Source: Planctomycetota bacterium
GTDB taxonomy: Bacteria; Planctomycetota; SZUA-567; H5-PLA8
Length of the DNA stretch: 64,000 nucleotides
NCBI GenBank assembly: GCA_023150555.1
Contig: JAKLKQ010000004.1
Coordinates: 134,411 to 198,410, forward strand
Reading direction: 5' to 3'
The notes beneath the pieces are model-generated. The model did not search any database. It was not told where the DNA came from and worked only from the letters and a program-made list of their open reading frames with translations. Position numbers and translations under genes: made by a program. Below, one piece after another: positions 24,468 to 33,908 of this stretch. The stretch's first letter is position 1. Each line of letters opens with the position of its first letter.

Positions 24468-26177
24468 TTACGCGTCCTTCTTGGGCTCCTCGGCGCCGAC
24501 TTCGGCGGGCTTGCTCTCGCTGTCTTCGCCGCCGGGCTGCAGGGCCTTCAGGCTCAGGCCGATCTTGCGCTCGACGGGATCGACGTTGAGGATCTTCAGC
24601 TCGAGCTTCTGGCCGGGCTGCACGACCTCTTCGGGCTTCTCGACCTTGCCGCTGGACATCTCGGAGATGTGCAGCAGACCTTCGAGGTCGCTGGAGATCT
24701 CGACGAAGGCGCCAAAGCTCGTGAGCTTGGTGACTTCGCCCTTGACCAGGTCGCCGGGCTTGAACTGGGAGGGGATGTTCTTCTCCCAGGGATCCTCGCT
24801 GAGCTGCTTCATGCCCAGGGCGACGCGCTTGCGTTCCTGGTCGACGGTCAGGACCACGGCTTCCACCTCATCGCCCTTCTTCAGCATGGCGCTGGGGTGA
24901 GTGATCTTCTTGGTCCAGGACATGTCGCTGACGTGGAGCAGGCCGTCGATGCCTTCCTCGAGTTCGATGAAGGCGCCGTAGGTGGTCATGTTGCGCACCT
25001 TGCCCTTGATCTTGGTGCCGGGCGGGTAGCGCTCTTCGACCTGGGTCCAGGGGTTCTCCTCGGCCTGCTTCATGCCGAGGCTGATCTCCTGCTTGTCGCG
25101 GTTGATGTCCAGCACGACGACCTCGACCTGCTGCCCCTGCGAAACGACCTCGCTGGGATGCTGGATCGAGCGCGTCCAGGACATCTCGCTGACGTGCACC
25201 AGGCCTTCGACGCCGTCCTCGAGCTTCACGAACGCGCCGTAGGGCATGATGTTGACCACGGTGCCCTTGTTCTTGCTGCCGATCGGGTACTTCTCGGGCA
25301 CCTGCGACCACGGGTCGGGGGACAGCTGCTTCAGGCCGAGGCTGATGCGCTCGCGCTGCGGATCGAAGTCCAGCACCTTGACCTCGACCTGCTGGTCGAC
25401 CTTCAGCACCTCGCTGGGATGCTGCACGCGGCCCCAGCTCATGTCGGTGATGTGCAGCAGGCCGTCGATGCCGCCCAGGTCGATGAACGCGCCGAAGTCG
25501 GTGATGTTCTTGACCACGCCGCGGCGGACTTCGCCCTTCTGGATCGTGCTGAGCAGGTCCTTCTTCATGCGGTCGCGCTCTTCCTCCAGCAGCTTGCGGC
25601 GGCTGAGCACGATGTTTCGGCGGTCTTCGTCGATCTTGATGATCTTGCATTCCATCTCGCGGCCGACCCAGTCGCCCGGATCGCCCACGCGGCGGATGTC
25701 GATCTGGCTGGCCGGCAGGAAGACGTGCACGCCGATGTCCACCAGCAGCCCGCCCTTGATCTTGCGCACGGCCTTGCCCTTCACCACGTCGCCGATCTTG
25801 TACGTCTCCATCACGCGTTCCCAGCCGCGGATGCGATCGGCCTTCTTCTTCGAGAGCACCACCAGGCCCGAGCTGTCCTCGATCTGGTCGAGGTACACCT
25901 CGAGTTCGACGCCGGGCTCGAGGGCCTCCAGCGACTCGAATTCGGTCTTCTCGATGAACCCTTCGGACTTGTAGCCGATGTCGACGACGATGTCGTTGCC
26001 GGCCACGCGCACGACCCGGCCCTTCAGGATCGCGCCCTGCTGGAAGTCGGCGACCGACTTGGTCAGCTCCTTGTCGAGCGTCGCCTCGGTGCCGATGTCG
26101 GCCATGCAGCTGTCGACTTCGGCATCCAGATTCTTGCGGTCGATGCCGATGTCCAACGTGCTGAAACGCTTGCCCAT
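24468..26177 (-). CDS. rpsA: 30S ribosomal protein S1
   Basis: A 569-residue protein made of six S1 (OB-fold) domains of about 75 residues between residues 45 and 540. The later ones share the repeated pattern YGAF-x-x-x-x-x-G-x-x-GL-x-H-x-S-x-M-S-W, for example TDFGAFIDLGGIDGLLHITDMSW and TTYGAFIELEEGIDGLLHVSDMSW, each cut here to key residues. S1 binds mRNA on the small subunit and helps initiation. The acidic, low-complexity C-terminus is usual. ATG 26177 is preceded by AAAGGTGA; an upstream in-frame start lacks support. A strong terminator follows. Confidence 0.95.
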   Translation of the reverse strand: MGKRFSTLDIGIDRKNLDAEVDSCMADIGTEATLDKELTKSVADFQQGAILKGRVVRVAGNDIVVDIGYKSEGFIEKTEFESLEALEPGVELEVYLDQIEDSSGLVVLSKKKADRIRGWERVMETYKIGDVVKGKAVRKIKGGLLVDIGVHVFLPASQIDIRRVGDPGDWVGREMECKIIKIDEDRRNIVLSRRKLLEEERDRMKKDLLSTIQKGEVRRGVVKNITDFGAFIDLGGIDGLLHITDMSWGRVQHPSEVLKVDQQVEVKVLDFDPQRERISLGLKQLSPDPWSQVPEKYPIGSKNKGTVVNIMPYGAFVKLEDGVEGLVHVSEMSWTRSIQHPSEVVSQGQQVEVVVLDINRDKQEISLGMKQAEENPWTQVEERYPPGTKIKGKVRNMTTYGAFIELEEGIDGLLHVSDMSWTKKITHPSAMLKKGDEVEAVVLTVDQERKRVALGMKQLSEDPWEKNIPSQFKPGDLVKGEVTKLTSFGAFVEISSDLEGLLHISEMSSGKVEKPEEVVQPGQKLELKILNVDPVERKIGLSLKALQPGGEDSESKPAEVGAEEPKKDA

Positions 26178-26539
26178 GAAAAAATCACCTTTCCCCCCCG
26201 CCGGCACGAAGCAATCACCTTCCCCGCGGGTCTGATCCGCGAGCCGTTTCTTTCCGGTTTGTGATGGAATCGCGTCGAGCGGTACGGCCTATCTGCGGAC
26301 CCGAAGGCCCTAAGCTTCGCCTCCCGAAGCGCGGCCCGCACGGACCGCCTTAAAACCCCGGAAGACGTTCAGTGCAGAGAAGATACCGGAACGCGGCCCC
26401 AATACCAGTCCATCTTGAGGCGTCCCGGAGCTTGGGGGGCGGACGCCGCCCCGCCTTGTGAGGGCACCTCGGCAGGACTACCATGGTCCCAAGGCCCCCC
26501 ATTCTGGGGGCCGCCGCAGGGTCTGGAACCGGAGCGCTC
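26178..26539. other. Divergent intergenic region, no gene seen
   Basis: About 360 bases between the divergent S1 and cytochrome genes. The leader of the S1 gene must lie at its left end. I recognise no structured RNA or clear promoter pair. The sequence just before ATG 26540 has a GGAG ribosome site. Confidence 0.35.
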
Positions 26540-27931
26540 ATGGCGGAGCTCACGCCCGCGCCCAAGAAGAAGGCCACCCTGGCCGCGCTGGCGGCCTGCT
26601 TCGCCATTGTCCTGGGCGTGATCGGCGCGCTGGGCTACTGGATCCACCTCGAGCACCAGCCGCAGGATTTCACGCGCATCGAGGCGCCGGCGCCGCCCGC
26701 GCCGCCGCCGCTCCCCGCACCCGCCAAGACCCCGGCCAAGACCGCCGCCGAGGAGCCCGCGCCTTCCGACCGCGCCGTGGACGACTGGCGCTACCGCCGC
26801 ATCGGCGACCTGTACCTGGGTCCCGACGGCTGCCGCGATTGCCACCGCGTGCACTACGAGACCGCCTCGCAGACGGCGCACTTTCTCGACTCGGCGCCCG
26901 CCGGCCGCGACACGGTGTTGGGGCACTTCGAGGCCGGGCGCAACGTGGTGAAGACGCTCGATCCGACCCTGACGTTCGAGATGGAGGCGCGCGACGGCCG
27001 TTTCTGGCAGAGCGAAGTCCGCACGAAGGACGGCCAGCGCAAGGTGGTGCAGACCGAACGCTTCGAGCTGGTCGTCGGCAGCGGGGTGAAGGGCCAGACC
27101 TACATCTACCTGAAGGACGGTGCCTTATTCCAGCTGCCGATCTCCCACTATACGCCGCTGGACACGTGGACCTTCAGCCCCAGCTTCAAGGAAGGAATGG
27201 ACTACTTCAACCGGCCGATCCTGCCGCGCTGCCTGGAGTGCCACGTCACGCACGTGACGCCCGCCACGCCCGGACCGCCGGCGGCGCACGACGCTGCTCT
27301 AGCCGGCGGCGGGGAGATGATCCTGGGCATCACCTGCGAGAAGTGCCATGGCCCGGGCGCCGCGCACGCGATGTACCACCGCGACCATCCCAAGGAGACG
27401 CAGGGCAAACTGATGGTTTCGCTGAAGGGCCTGTCCCGCGTGCGGCAGGTGGAGACCTGCGGGTTCTGCCACAGCGGCGCGACCCTGAAGAAGCCGCTGC
27501 GCCCGGCCTTTACCTGGCGCCCGGGGCGGCCGCTCAGCGATTTCTTCGTCGACATCCGGCCCAAAACGCCTGGCCCGCCGGAGGTGCACGGCAACCAGGT
27601 CGCGCTGGTGCAGGCCAGCGCGTGCTACCAGAAGAGCGAAACGCTGACGTGCACCACTTGCCACGACGTCCACAAGAACGAACGCGGGCAGCCGGCGCTG
27701 CACAGCAAACGCTGCCTGAGCTGCCACCAGGCCGAACACTGCGGCAAGGCGAAGGCGCTGGGCCCGGCCGCGGCGGAGAACTGCATCGACTGCCACATGC
27801 CGATGCAGGAGAGCAAAGGCGCGCACATCTGGCACGGCGGCAAGGAGAACTACATCCCCTTCCGCAGCCACTTGATCAAGGTCTATCCGGAAGAAAGCGA
27901 CGCGTTCATCAAGAAGCTGAAGAACAAATAA
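26540..27931 (+). CDS. Membrane-anchored heptahaem cytochrome c
   Basis: A 463-residue protein with one N-terminal transmembrane helix (about residues 12-33) and a Pro/Ala-rich linker. It has seven CxxCH haem-attachment motifs in order: CRDCH, CLECH, CEKCH, CGFCH, CTTCH, CLSCH and CIDCH. The body is therefore periplasmic and carries electrons. The spacing resembles multihaem cytochromes of the c554/NapC-associated and planctomycete type, but I cannot name a substrate. ATG 26540 has GGAG six bases upstream. It is monocistronic as far as can be seen, followed by a dispersed repeat and a convergent protease gene. Confidence 0.88.
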   Translation: MAELTPAPKKKATLAALAACFAIVLGVIGALGYWIHLEHQPQDFTRIEAPAPPAPPPLPAPAKTPAKTAAEEPAPSDRAVDDWRYRRIGDLYLGPDGCRDCHRVHYETASQTAHFLDSAPAGRDTVLGHFEAGRNVVKTLDPTLTFEMEARDGRFWQSEVRTKDGQRKVVQTERFELVVGSGVKGQTYIYLKDGALFQLPISHYTPLDTWTFSPSFKEGMDYFNRPILPRCLECHVTHVTPATPGPPAAHDAALAGGGEMILGITCEKCHGPGAAHAMYHRDHPKETQGKLMVSLKGLSRVRQVETCGFCHSGATLKKPLRPAFTWRPGRPLSDFFVDIRPKTPGPPEVHGNQVALVQASACYQKSETLTCTTCHDVHKNERGQPALHSKRCLSCHQAEHCGKAKALGPAAAENCIDCHMPMQESKGAHIWHGGKENYIPFRSHLIKVYPEESDAFIKKLKNK

Positions 27932-27960
27932 CCGCAGAGCGCACAGCGATCACAGAGGAA
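27931..27960 (+). repeat. Dispersed intergenic repeat, family A, copy 1
   Basis: A short CCGCAGAG / CACAGAGG element immediately after the cytochrome stop. Related copies occur at 47861, 48974 and 49091 in both orientations. This purine-rich CGCAGAG(A)-type repeat is common in intergenic DNA of several bacterial phyla. Confidence 0.6.
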
Positions 27961-28041
27961 ATATTTCTTGTACGATGGCAGGTGCACAACGCCCCTCGCC
28001 TCAAACTCGAAACTCGAGACCAGGAACCCGAAACGTGCAGT

Positions 28042-31000
28042 TTAGGGGATCGCCGGCGCGGGCAGATTGGGGGCCTTCGCCTTGCCGGTCAGGCCGTTGT
28101 TGTTCTTCCAGATGACCGGGTAGGTCGCATTGTAGTCCGCGTTGGGCGTCTCCACCGTGACGGGCAGCTCGTACCAAGTGGTCGGATCCTTCGGATCGTT
28201 GGTAGTCTGGAACTCGTTGAAACCGTCGCCGGAGAAGGCAAGCCCGTCGACCACGTCCAGGCCCTTGGCGATGACGGTGATGGTGCCCTTGCGGTTCAGG
28301 TTCACCTTGATGCTGGCGAACTCCTGCTTCTCTCTGCCCTTCGCGTCGAGCGTGAAGAACCAATAGCCGATGCCGTCCAGAAGCACCTCCCACTCCTGGC
28401 CTTCCAGCTTGCCGCTGGCGTAGGTCTGGCGCGCCTCCTGGCTGGACAGCGCCAGTTCGGAGACGATCAGCACCATCTTCAGTTTGCCCTTCTCGGTGTT
28501 GAAGGTGACGTTGGCGTTGAGCTTATGCGGGAAGACCTCCACGATCCGCTTTTCCGTCTCGACGATTCCGTCGGCTGGATCTGAGGTCTGACCGCAGACG
28601 TCCACAACCGTCAGAGAAGGGAAGAAGATATCCACCGTGTCGTAGGTGTGAATGATGCTGGACCCGGTGGTGGTCACGACCGAACTGCCGTCGCCGAAGT
28701 CCCAGATGTAGCTGGCGATCTCGCCGGCCGACCCCGCGCCGGAGAAGAAGACGTCCAGCGGCGCGGTGCCCAGGTCCGGCGTGAAGAAGAGATCGGCGGT
28801 GGGCGGATCGAGCACCTCGACAATCAGGAACGCCACCGCCACGTTGGGCGTCGGCGTCGCGCTGTCGGTGACGGTCAGCTTCACGGTGTATGTGGCTGGT
28901 AGGTCCGCATAGGTAATGGTCGTGCCGTGCGTGAAGGGGCTGGAGGCCACGGGGTCGTCGGTCGCGTCCACGACGTCGTCGCCGTCGAAGTCCCACTCGA
29001 GCGTGAAGGGCCCTTCGCCGCCGGCGATGGTCGCGGTGAAGTCCACGTCGCGCACCGGGTCGACGCCTTCAGTAGGTAAATAGAGCTTGCCGCCCACGAC
29101 CGCGCCGTGCGGATCGACCGGAGCGACGACGACAGGCGCCGCCGAGATCGTCGCTCTCATCCCCGGGTCCTTCACGCAGCAGACGCCGAACTCCTGCGGG
29201 CCGGACGGCACCAGCGTCGCCTTGACGGTGACGGTGTAGGTGCCGCCTTCGGGGTTCGCGATCACGATCTGCTCGACGTTGTCCGCAGCGTTCGCGCCCG
29301 AGTTGGTCGCCAGCGCGTTGGGGCTGAGCACGTTCAGCTTGAAGGGGAAGTGCTTGACCAAACTGGGGGACGTGACCTCCAGGTCCAGGTTGTTGACCAG
29401 CGCGGGGTTGGTCTCCGGCGTCTTGTGCGGGTCCATCCAGCAGAGCATGAACTTCACTTCAGGCAGCCCGGCCGGAATGGTGACGGTGTAGACGAAGTCC
29501 GGGTCGAGGTTGTCCAGGCTTCCTTCCATCAGCACGTTGTTGGACGGGTCGGCGAAGTGCTGGTCCAGGACGGAGATCGCCTTCTCGACGTTCGCGATGC
29601 CGTAGCCGTATTTGGCGTCGGGCCCGGCGTTTCCCAGGTCCGTCGCGCTGTTCAGCAGGATGGCCTTGCCCAGCGCGGCGCCGGGTTCGCCTGTGAACAG
29701 GTCGTTGTAGCGCTGAAAGATCAGGGCCATCATGCCCGTCGCGCCCGGGCAGGCGAAGCTGGTGCCGCTGTTGACCGCGCTGCCGCTGGCGCCGCTGACC
29801 AGCGTCACGCCCACACCGTTGACCGCGAGGTCGGGCTTGATGCGCCCGTCGTCCATCGGACCGAAGTCCACGAAGGTGGCCAGGCCGTCGGCCTTGGCGG
29901 TCGGGGGTTCGTCGTCGCCGGCCTTGGCGGTGTCGTTGGTTGCGGTGACGTCGATCACGTTCTTGGCGCCGACGATGAAATCGATGCGCCCGAACTGGTT
30001 GGTGGAGAACTCGCCGCTGGCGAAGAAGACCAGCGCGTTGTTGTCGTAGACCGCGTCGTCCCAGTCGGCGGACTCGCTGGTGTACGTGCCGTTGGCGTCG
30101 GCCGGATCGCCGGGGCCGTAGCTGTGGTTCGAGATGCGCACCAGCGGCGCCATCGTGTAGATGTCGGTGGTGTCAAAGTCGAAGAGGATGGGGTCGTTCA
30201 CGTCGTACCCTTCCAGTTCGACGGCCGGCGCGATGCCCTTGGCGGCGGGTTTGGTGCTGCCGTCGGCGCCCACCTGTCCGGTCACCTGCGTCGCGTGGCC
30301 GGTTGTGTCGAGGACCCCGCCGGTGTCGATCGGCGTGAAACGTCCGGTGAAGTCCGCGTGTTCGGTGATCATATCGATCTCGCGGATGCCCACCGTCACG
30401 CCCGTACCGTCCAGCGCCAGCGGCCCGTCGCGCACGTCGTTCACGTTCGAGGCCGCGTCCAGCACGCCGTCGCGCCGTTCGGCCCGCGAGACGGGGAATT
30501 CGAGGTAGTGCGCGCGCGGCGAGGACATCAGCGCGAGCGCCACTTCGGGCGTGGCGTCGAACGTGAAGCGCGGGCCCAGCGAACTCTTCGGGCCGTCGGC
30601 GATCGCCACCTGCGCGCCAGCCGGAAGCGCGGCGGCCAGCTCCTGTTTGCGCGTGCCGGGATGCGCCAGCAGCTGGAAGTGCAGCCGCCCGCCGTCGCGC
30701 TGCACGCGCTCGGGCGCGCTTTGCGTGGTGCTCAGACTTGCGAAGACCGCCGGCGAGACCTTGTCGCGCGGATCCATCGCCGCAAGGGCGCGCACGTCCG
30801 GCCGCCCGCGCACTTCGCGCAGGTCCGCGGCCGTGCCGCGCGCGTGCCAGGCCAGGCCGTCGACGTACCCCAGCAGCTCGACGCCGGCTTCCTTCAGCTC
30901 GGCGCGTTCGTCCGCCTTTGGGACCTTCGTGAACTGCATCAGCACCACCTGCTCGCCGTCGCCGCGCAGGATCTCGGTGCTGGCCGCCGCCGGATCGGGC

Positions 31001-31344
31001 AGCAGCGCGCGCGAACGCAGGTGCACGACGAACTTCGCCAGGTCGCCGGCGCGTTCCTTGAATTCAATCGCGCGGCGCAGGTCGAAGAAGTGCGCGCCGT
31101 CCTCCGACGCCGAACAAAGCGCGCCGCCCCAGCGCGCGTACGCCTCGGCCATCGGCTTGGGCACATGCTGAGGTTCGGCGGCGGGTTGCGCGGCAACCTT
31201 CGCTTCCGGTGCGGGCGCGGCTTGCGGCGCGCGCATACGCAATGCGAGCACCAGTGCGACCACGCCGCACAGCAGCACAGCGGAGAGCAGCACGGCCTTG
31301 CGGCCTTCTTTGCGAAACGCGTTCATGCCGGGGTCAGGATCCAT
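28042..31344 (-). CDS. Secreted subtilisin-like serine protease with PKD domains
   Basis: An 1100-residue protein with an N-terminal membrane/signal helix (about residues 18-36, VLLSAVLLCGVVALVLAL), a prodomain-like region (about 80-290), an S8 peptidase domain (about 300-590) and a C-terminal beta-rich half with PKD-type repeats (EWDFDGDDVVDATDD and SYIWDFGDGSSVV). The His region is DTTGHATQVTGQVGA and the Ser region is SGTSFACPGATG. The usual catalytic Asp region reads VTVGIREIDMITEHADF, where the aligned position seems to be Glu. ATG 31344 has AGGAAGG upstream. It probably degrades extracellular protein; activity with the altered Asp region is uncertain. Confidence 0.8.
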   Translation of the reverse strand: MDPDPGMNAFRKEGRKAVLLSAVLLCGVVALVLALRMRAPQAAPAPEAKVAAQPAAEPQHVPKPMAEAYARWGGALCSASEDGAHFFDLRRAIEFKERAGDLAKFVVHLRSRALLPDPAAASTEILRGDGEQVVLMQFTKVPKADERAELKEAGVELLGYVDGLAWHARGTAADLREVRGRPDVRALAAMDPRDKVSPAVFASLSTTQSAPERVQRDGGRLHFQLLAHPGTRKQELAAALPAGAQVAIADGPKSSLGPRFTFDATPEVALALMSSPRAHYLEFPVSRAERRDGVLDAASNVNDVRDGPLALDGTGVTVGIREIDMITEHADFTGRFTPIDTGGVLDTTGHATQVTGQVGADGSTKPAAKGIAPAVELEGYDVNDPILFDFDTTDIYTMAPLVRISNHSYGPGDPADANGTYTSESADWDDAVYDNNALVFFASGEFSTNQFGRIDFIVGAKNVIDVTATNDTAKAGDDEPPTAKADGLATFVDFGPMDDGRIKPDLAVNGVGVTLVSGASGSAVNSGTSFACPGATGMMALIFQRYNDLFTGEPGAALGKAILLNSATDLGNAGPDAKYGYGIANVEKAISVLDQHFADPSNNVLMEGSLDNLDPDFVYTVTIPAGLPEVKFMLCWMDPHKTPETNPALVNNLDLEVTSPSLVKHFPFKLNVLSPNALATNSGANAADNVEQIVIANPEGGTYTVTVKATLVPSGPQEFGVCCVKDPGMRATISAAPVVVAPVDPHGAVVGGKLYLPTEGVDPVRDVDFTATIAGGEGPFTLEWDFDGDDVVDATDDPVASSPFTHGTTITYADLPATYTVKLTVTDSATPTPNVAVAFLIVEVLDPPTADLFFTPDLGTAPLDVFFSGAGSAGEIASYIWDFGDGSSVVTTTGSSIIHTYDTVDIFFPSLTVVDVCGQTSDPADGIVETEKRIVEVFPHKLNANVTFNTEKGKLKMVLIVSELALSSQEARQTYASGKLEGQEWEVLLDGIGYWFFTLDAKGREKQEFASIKVNLNRKGTITVIAKGLDVVDGLAFSGDGFNEFQTTNDPKDPTTWYELPVTVETPNADYNATYPVIWKNNNGLTGKAKAPNLPAPAIP

Positions 31345-31788
31345 GCCTTCCTGTGACGTAAAGATCTTCGCAGAATACTAACCGTCGAGCGCCCGATTGG
31401 TAGCGCCTGCGGAGGCCGCTTAACGACCTTCCCAGTGTACTCGTGACCCCTTGCAGGTCAAAGGGTTACGTATTTTAGGGGGAGGCGTGCTGAGGACAAA
31501 AAAAACCGGGAGCCTTGCGGCTCCCGGCCTCTCACAGCAGCTGATCACACGAACTAGTGGGGGGGATATTAGCTCGCGCAAACGCTACTATGTGAGCTCA
31601 AGATTCGAAACGAATCCCTCAAAAACTACAAGATGTAGAGCTGGGACAAGCGCCTTCATACCACATTTGGAAAGGAGTCAAGGCGCGAAAAAGGGAAAAA
31701 TGAGGGCGACCTTATAAATAAAAAATCCTAAAGCACTTATGTGGACAAAAAATTTCGCAGTTGTGGGGTTTTCGCTGATTGTGCACCA
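31345..31788. other. Intergenic region with terminator and AT-rich trailer, no gene seen
   Basis: About 440 bases between the protease gene and the PDZ anti-sigma gene. The right-hand 260 bases (31528-31788) are markedly AT-rich, include a GATTCG-AAA-CGAATC hairpin at 31602-31616 and lead into the terminator at 31498-31527. The stretch could be a long 3' UTR of the sigma operon or hold a small RNA. I find no coding frame that I would support. Confidence 0.4.
31498..31527 (-). terminator. Intrinsic terminator of the sigma module 2 operon
   Basis: A perfect 9-base-pair stem (CCGGGAGCC at 31506-31514 with GGCTCCCGG at 31519-31527) and a 4-base loop. On the minus strand it is followed by a run of eight T. 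It lies about 260 bases downstream of the PDZ anti-sigma gene. Confidence 0.92.
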
Positions 31789-32766
31789 CTATCGGTTGTG
31801 CTTGCCCAGGGTCGCGTAGCCCCTTTTGAGCATCCAAATGCCCTTCACGGAGCTCGAGGGCCGGGCGTAGTCGAGCTGCGCGATGTTGCCCTCACCGACC
31901 TTCATCAGCCCGACCAGCAGGGCCTTGGCCTCGGTGTCGCTGGTGTGGCCCAGTTCGAAGCCATTGAGCGCGGTCAGGCGGTCGCCGCGGCGCAGGCCTG
32001 CGGCGTCGGCGGGGCTGCCTTCGTACACGCGGCAGATGGTCAGGCCCGCGGGCGAGTCCTCTTCGGGCTTGTTGGACAGCAGGCCCAGATCGATGCCCAG
32101 CAGGCGCTGCAGTTCGGGATTCGAGAGCTCCGCCTTCAACTGAACGTTGGGGACCTTAGGTTCGGCCATGTTGAGTTGCATCCCGCCGATGGGCATGACG
32201 GGCGAGTCGCGGTCGGGGTTGATCGGCACGATAGCTTCGGTCGGAACGTTCAGATTGCTGTTGCTCGCCATGGGCACGGCCGGCTCGTTGTCGATGGGGC
32301 TGGGCTCGACGCTCGACGGCCCCCAGTTCAGCACGCTTACCATCACTGCGGCGGCGGCGGCCGACGTGGCGGCCATACCCAGCCAGGCGCTCCAACTGGG
32401 GCTGCGCTTGGGCGCGGGCGCCGGGGCGGGGGAGACGAGCTTGAGTTCCGGGAAGAGCGGGCGGGTCTCGCCGCCTTCGGCGACGATGCGTTCGCGGATC
32501 AGGGTGGCGTAGTCGGCGAAGTCCTGAGCGGGCTTCTCGCCGACGGAGAACTCGGCGAAGGCCGCACCGACCTCGGCGAGGTCGTTCAGCGCACGGGTGC
32601 ATTCGGCGCAGGAATCGACGTGTGCTTCCAGGCGCGTGCGGGCGGCCGGGTCGGCCAGGACGGTGGTGCCCTGGGCCGGGTTCTCGCCGCGGCGAACGTC
32701 GAGCAGATCGCTCAACAGCTCCTGCGCCTGCGGGCAGGTAAATTCGGTCGAAGATTCGTGCGCCAT
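31789..32766 (-). CDS. Zinc-finger anti-sigma factor with periplasmic PDZ domain
   Basis: A 325-residue protein. The N-terminal zf-HC2-like anti-sigma domain (about residues 5-60) has CPQAQELLSDLLD and the HVDSCAECTRAL motif (HxxxCxxC). One transmembrane helix lies near residues 130-150 (WLGMAATSAAAAAVMVSVL). The C-terminal part (about 235-325) is PDZ-like: AGLTICRVYEGSPADAAGLRRGDRL. PDZ domains on anti-sigma factors can sense misfolded or peptide ligands and gate proteolysis. ATG 32766 lies after AGAGGGGGC; a GTG at 32802 is in frame. It follows the sigma gene by about 120 bases on the same strand, so it is the likely cognate regulator. Confidence 0.8.
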   Translation of the reverse strand: MAHESSTEFTCPQAQELLSDLLDVRRGENPAQGTTVLADPAARTRLEAHVDSCAECTRALNDLAEVGAAFAEFSVGEKPAQDFADYATLIRERIVAEGGETRPLFPELKLVSPAPAPAPKRSPSWSAWLGMAATSAAAAAVMVSVLNWGPSSVEPSPIDNEPAVPMASNSNLNVPTEAIVPINPDRDSPVMPIGGMQLNMAEPKVPNVQLKAELSNPELQRLLGIDLGLLSNKPEEDSPAGLTICRVYEGSPADAAGLRRGDRLTALNGFELGHTSDTEAKALLVGLMKVGEGNIAQLDYARPSSSVKGIWMLKRGYATLGKHNR

Positions 32767-32888
32767 CGGTGTGTCTGCCCCCTCTAGTCTCTCGCTCTCC
32801 ACCCCTTAGGACGCCCGTCGCGGCGGCACCTTCGAGGTCCCTGCCAAATCTTTCCGGCCCTCTCCCGGCCGGCCCTACTCCGGCGGCC

Positions 32889-33521
32889 TCAGGCGATATA
32901 GTCTTTGCGCCGGAGGGTCTCCAGCAACTTCTTGCGCGCGTAGCTGAGGCGCGACCAGACGGTGCCCTCGGGCACGCCCAGCATCTGTGCGATCTCGCCG
33001 TGCGGCAGGCCTTCGACTTCCTTCAGCAGAAAGACCTCGCGGTGCTTCTCGTCCAGCGTGTTCAGCGCCTCGGTCAGGGCCGCGCGCAGTTCGCTGCGTT
33101 CCAGCGCCGTCAGCGGCTCTTCGCGCGACTTCACCTCGACGGTGCGGACTTCCTCGAGCGTGTTCAGCGCGGTGTCGCGGCGGGTGTTGCGGCGGTAGTG
33201 GTCGTGGACGAGGTTCAAAACGATGCGGTAGTACCACGTCTTGAAGGCGCCCACACCCTTGATCTCGTGCACGCGGCGGTACAGCCGCATCAGGGCTTCC
33301 TGAGCGATCTCTTCGGCGACGTTGGTGTCGGCGACGGAACGCAGCGCGAGGTGGTAGGCCATGCGCCCGGCCATGGGCGCCAGCGCGTCGAAGGCGCTCT
33401 CCTCGCCGCCGATAAAAGCTTCGACGAGTTGCAGCAGCCGCGCATCGTTGAGCGCGGCTTCGGCGCTGCGGCGCCGGGTGCCGGACGCGCTGGGCGACTG
33501 GCCGGCATTCTGTTTGGGCAT
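32889..33521 (-). CDS. ECF-type RNA polymerase sigma factor (sigma module 2)
   Basis: A 210-residue sigma factor. Region 2 has VAEEIAQEALMRLYRRVHE and FKTWYYRIVLNLVHDHYRR. Region 4 has LDEKHREVFLLKEVEGLPHGEIAQMLGVP and GTVWSRLSYARKKL. ATG 33521 gives a typical ECF length; the frame continues upstream without a family-like N-terminus. It heads a two-gene unit with the PDZ anti-sigma factor and the terminator at 31498-31527. Confidence 0.92.
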   Translation of the reverse strand: MPKQNAGQSPSASGTRRRSAEAALNDARLLQLVEAFIGGEESAFDALAPMAGRMAYHLALRSVADTNVAEEIAQEALMRLYRRVHEIKGVGAFKTWYYRIVLNLVHDHYRRNTRRDTALNTLEEVRTVEVKSREEPLTALERSELRAALTEALNTLDEKHREVFLLKEVEGLPHGEIAQMLGVPEGTVWSRLSYARKKLLETLRRKDYIA

Positions 33522-33856
33522 GCGCCCTGAACTCTGTCCCGCCAAGGCCAAAACAGGCGCCTCCGGTCCGCTGCGGCTCCTACCGGCGTGCTTACCATTA
33601 CCTGGCGCTGCCTTTTGCGCAGATGAGGATAACCCGCGCGCGGGCGCGACTTCAAGCCGGTAGCGATGCGATGGACGCGACGCTTCCATAACCCTTTTCG
33701 CTGTTGAAGGTTAACCGCTCAAGGCCGGCTCAGGACACACGTTACCGAGCCCACTTTCCGTGCTACAAGACGCGCCTCGGGAAAAGACCTTGGATGAAGT
33801 AGAGCACGACCCTGCCGATTAGCTCGATTTTAGGAGAATGGAAGGCTGATCTGATG

Positions 33857-33892
33857 AAACAAGAAGTCCCGGGGCGTAGAGCCCCGGGACTT
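33857..33892 (-). terminator. Intrinsic terminator of the sigma module 3 operon
   Basis: A 12-base-pair stem (arms 33864-33875 and 33881-33892) with a 5-base loop. On the minus strand it is followed by CTTGTTTC, a modest T-rich tail. It starts 16 bases after the STN-like gene ends. Confidence 0.8.
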
Positions 33893-33908
33893 TCCTGGGA
33901 ACCCGGTC

